The notes beneath the pieces were generated by a model that was given only the letters and a program-made list of their open reading frames with translations, did not search any database and was not told the origin of the DNA. From Hypsibius dujardini (Eukaryota; Tardigrada; Eutardigrada; Parachela; Hypsibiidae), in NCBI GenBank assembly GCA_001579985.1, contig LRSR01005484.1, positions 1 to 56,795 of the forward strand: DNA of 56,795 nucleotides. Reading direction: 5' to 3'. Positions 55,498 to 56,795 of this stretch are shown in pieces (within the stretch, counting starts at the first letter, position 1; every line of letters starts with the position of its first letter). Both the position numbers and the translations under genes were made by a program.

Positions 55498-56795
55498 TTC
55501 TAACCGATAACGCCCAATAAAATGAAATATATTATTGAAATGATCTGGAACCTTGCATTGAGATATTTTGCAAGGAAAAATGATTTTCCAGTGGCAGGAA
55601 GAAATACCATGGCAAAATAGCCTTTACAAAATAAATTCACACGGAGCGAGAGAATTAACAGAAACGTCAGCAAGCACCGAATCGTCTAGGCAACAGAACG
55701 CACTTTGGAAATAATTTTTGGCACGGGAAAAATGTAATAAAAACACAGTAATACAACGCTATTTTAGAGTTGAATTCAAAGGCTTAGTATAAAAGTTATG
55801 AACTTAAAACACTCCCTTAAAATCAAAGTTTTTACGCGTTAAATAATTGGAGAAAATGAAATCTAATGTTTTCCCAGCCTCGAAAGTTCGTCCATAAATG
55901 ATTTCTTTAGAACAGCGGTTGACTAAATCTTATTATTCATCACTGAATTGAGTTGTTAAAAATATTCTGAAGTCGTTTAGCGTCAGGCGCTTAAAAAACT
56001 CTTCAAGTTGAAACCTCCAGGCGATTGTCTCTAATCTAACGGAACAACTTGCAGCAAATGAAAGGAAAGTTTAACGAAACAGAACCAACTACCGAAAACA
56101 AACAAAATCTTTGATTGGCGAATAAAATATATCCAACTATCAACATCTAGATTAAAAGACAAGAAGAATGTAAAAGAGGAATTGAACGGAAACAACCAAA
56201 ACGGAATGAAATAAAGCAGAATGAACTAAATGAGAATCATAATTATAAACAAAAAATACATTGAATGATAAAAATTTAACTATTCAAAATAGTAAAAATA
56301 AACCAGCAACAACAAACAATGAAACAAAAGGACACATAAAAGCCGAACGGATTGTCACTGATCTAAGAGAAACAGAACCAGCTATCGAAAGGAACAAAAT
56401 ATTTAATTTGTGAATAAAATAAACTTGACGAATAAGATGAAGGGGAAAATATGATAAATAGCAATCAGCAAGACATAATGTAACAAAGAAAATTAAGCGC
56501 ACGTGCTGTCTTAATCTAACAAATAACGTTAAAACGAAACTGCATGCAACAGCCAAACGGAACAAACAATATAGTACTACAAACAAAATTCGAATTGTTT
56601 GTAGGCAAACAAAAATTATTAAGACAATGAAATATAATTGAGGGAATTGATGCCAAAAAATAAAACGAACGATAACAAACAAAAAATGGAATGAACAACG
56701 ATAAACGAACAAACCGAACCAAACTAAACGGAACATTTTTGATTCAGGCACAACAATAAGTGTTTCAATAAGTGAGCGAGCGAATGATGCGGCAA
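55498..56795. other. AT-rich region to the window end
   Basis: A-rich plus strand with recurring words AACGGAA, AAACAAA and ACGAACAAAC, as if from an old short-unit expansion. The long minus-strand frame here (56284-56751) is Phe/Leu low complexity. No gene. Confidence 0.6.

Noticed and set aside
56284-56751. 155-codon minus-strand Phe/Leu-rich frame, membrane-protein-like
   Set aside because: Arises from the A-rich short-word repeat at the window end; no start context, codon bias or conserved motif.
1-56795. CRISPR arrays, bacterial operons or horizontally acquired prokaryotic genes
   Set aside because: No spaced direct repeats of that kind. All convincing genes have spliceosomal introns and animal domain structure.
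1-56795. tRNA and rRNA genes
   Set aside because: I saw no convincing tRNA A/B boxes with a cloverleaf nor any rRNA core sequence by eye. A tRNAscan or Rfam run would be needed to exclude small RNAs.

Overview
The window is nuclear DNA from an invertebrate animal. Genes are split by introns of about 50 bp to 2.5 kb, splice sites are GT-AG (one GC-AG), and the recognisable genes are animal families: an UNC-5 netrin receptor, a collagen prolyl 4-hydroxylase alpha subunit, an AADAC-like esterase, a T-box factor and a mariner element. The feel (small ecdysozoan, secreted disordered and Cys-rich proteins, abundant CAGA/TGTC tetranucleotide arrays) is compatible with a tardigrade, but nothing here proves the phylum. 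All exon models were built by eye from splice sites and codon phase. Where all phases closed I treat the model as solid.

Layout. 1-3050 (+): last six exons of unc-5. 4268-6362 (+): a secreted Lys/Glu/Thr/Tyr-rich repeat protein. 5847-18864: a 6.1 kb direct tandem segmental duplication carrying two intact minus-strand genes for secreted proteins built of EB-like cysteine modules (400 and 401 aa). Copy B also has a 654 bp TTAA-flanked MITE whose empty site survives in copy A. 18865-24212: AT-rich and repetitive, with one foldback-like element. 24213-32082 (-): a five-exon gene for a secreted, mostly helical protein, with a mariner (itself interrupted by a MITE) in one intron and a second mariner-type element inserted 3 bp upstream of an exon. 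32548-33175: two tandem 315 bp units with a piggyBac-like zinc-finger signature. 33871-35871 (+): a divergently transcribed secreted coiled-coil protein with an internal 169-residue duplication, followed by two decayed copies of its last exon. 39089-42179 (-): prolyl 4-hydroxylase alpha, 533 aa, all catalytic residues present. 43166-44451: decayed Gly-rich sequence, a second TTAA MITE and an unidentified ORF. 44823-47033 (-): AADAC-like esterase with one apparent frameshift. 48217-52482 (-): eight-exon T-box factor of 512 aa. 55497 leftwards: one poorly resolved gene.

The conserved genes (unc-5, P4HA, AADAC, T-box) show no obvious functional link. The lineage-specific part is the set of secreted proteins at 4-35 kb. 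They have signal peptides and are repeat-built, and most are locally duplicated or pseudogenised, as expected of fast-evolving extracellular or defence-type proteins. The best candidate for something undescribed is the divergent pair at 24.2-35.9 kb, especially the coiled-coil precursor in which each internal repeat ends in a polybasic site followed by a short cationic amphipathic segment.
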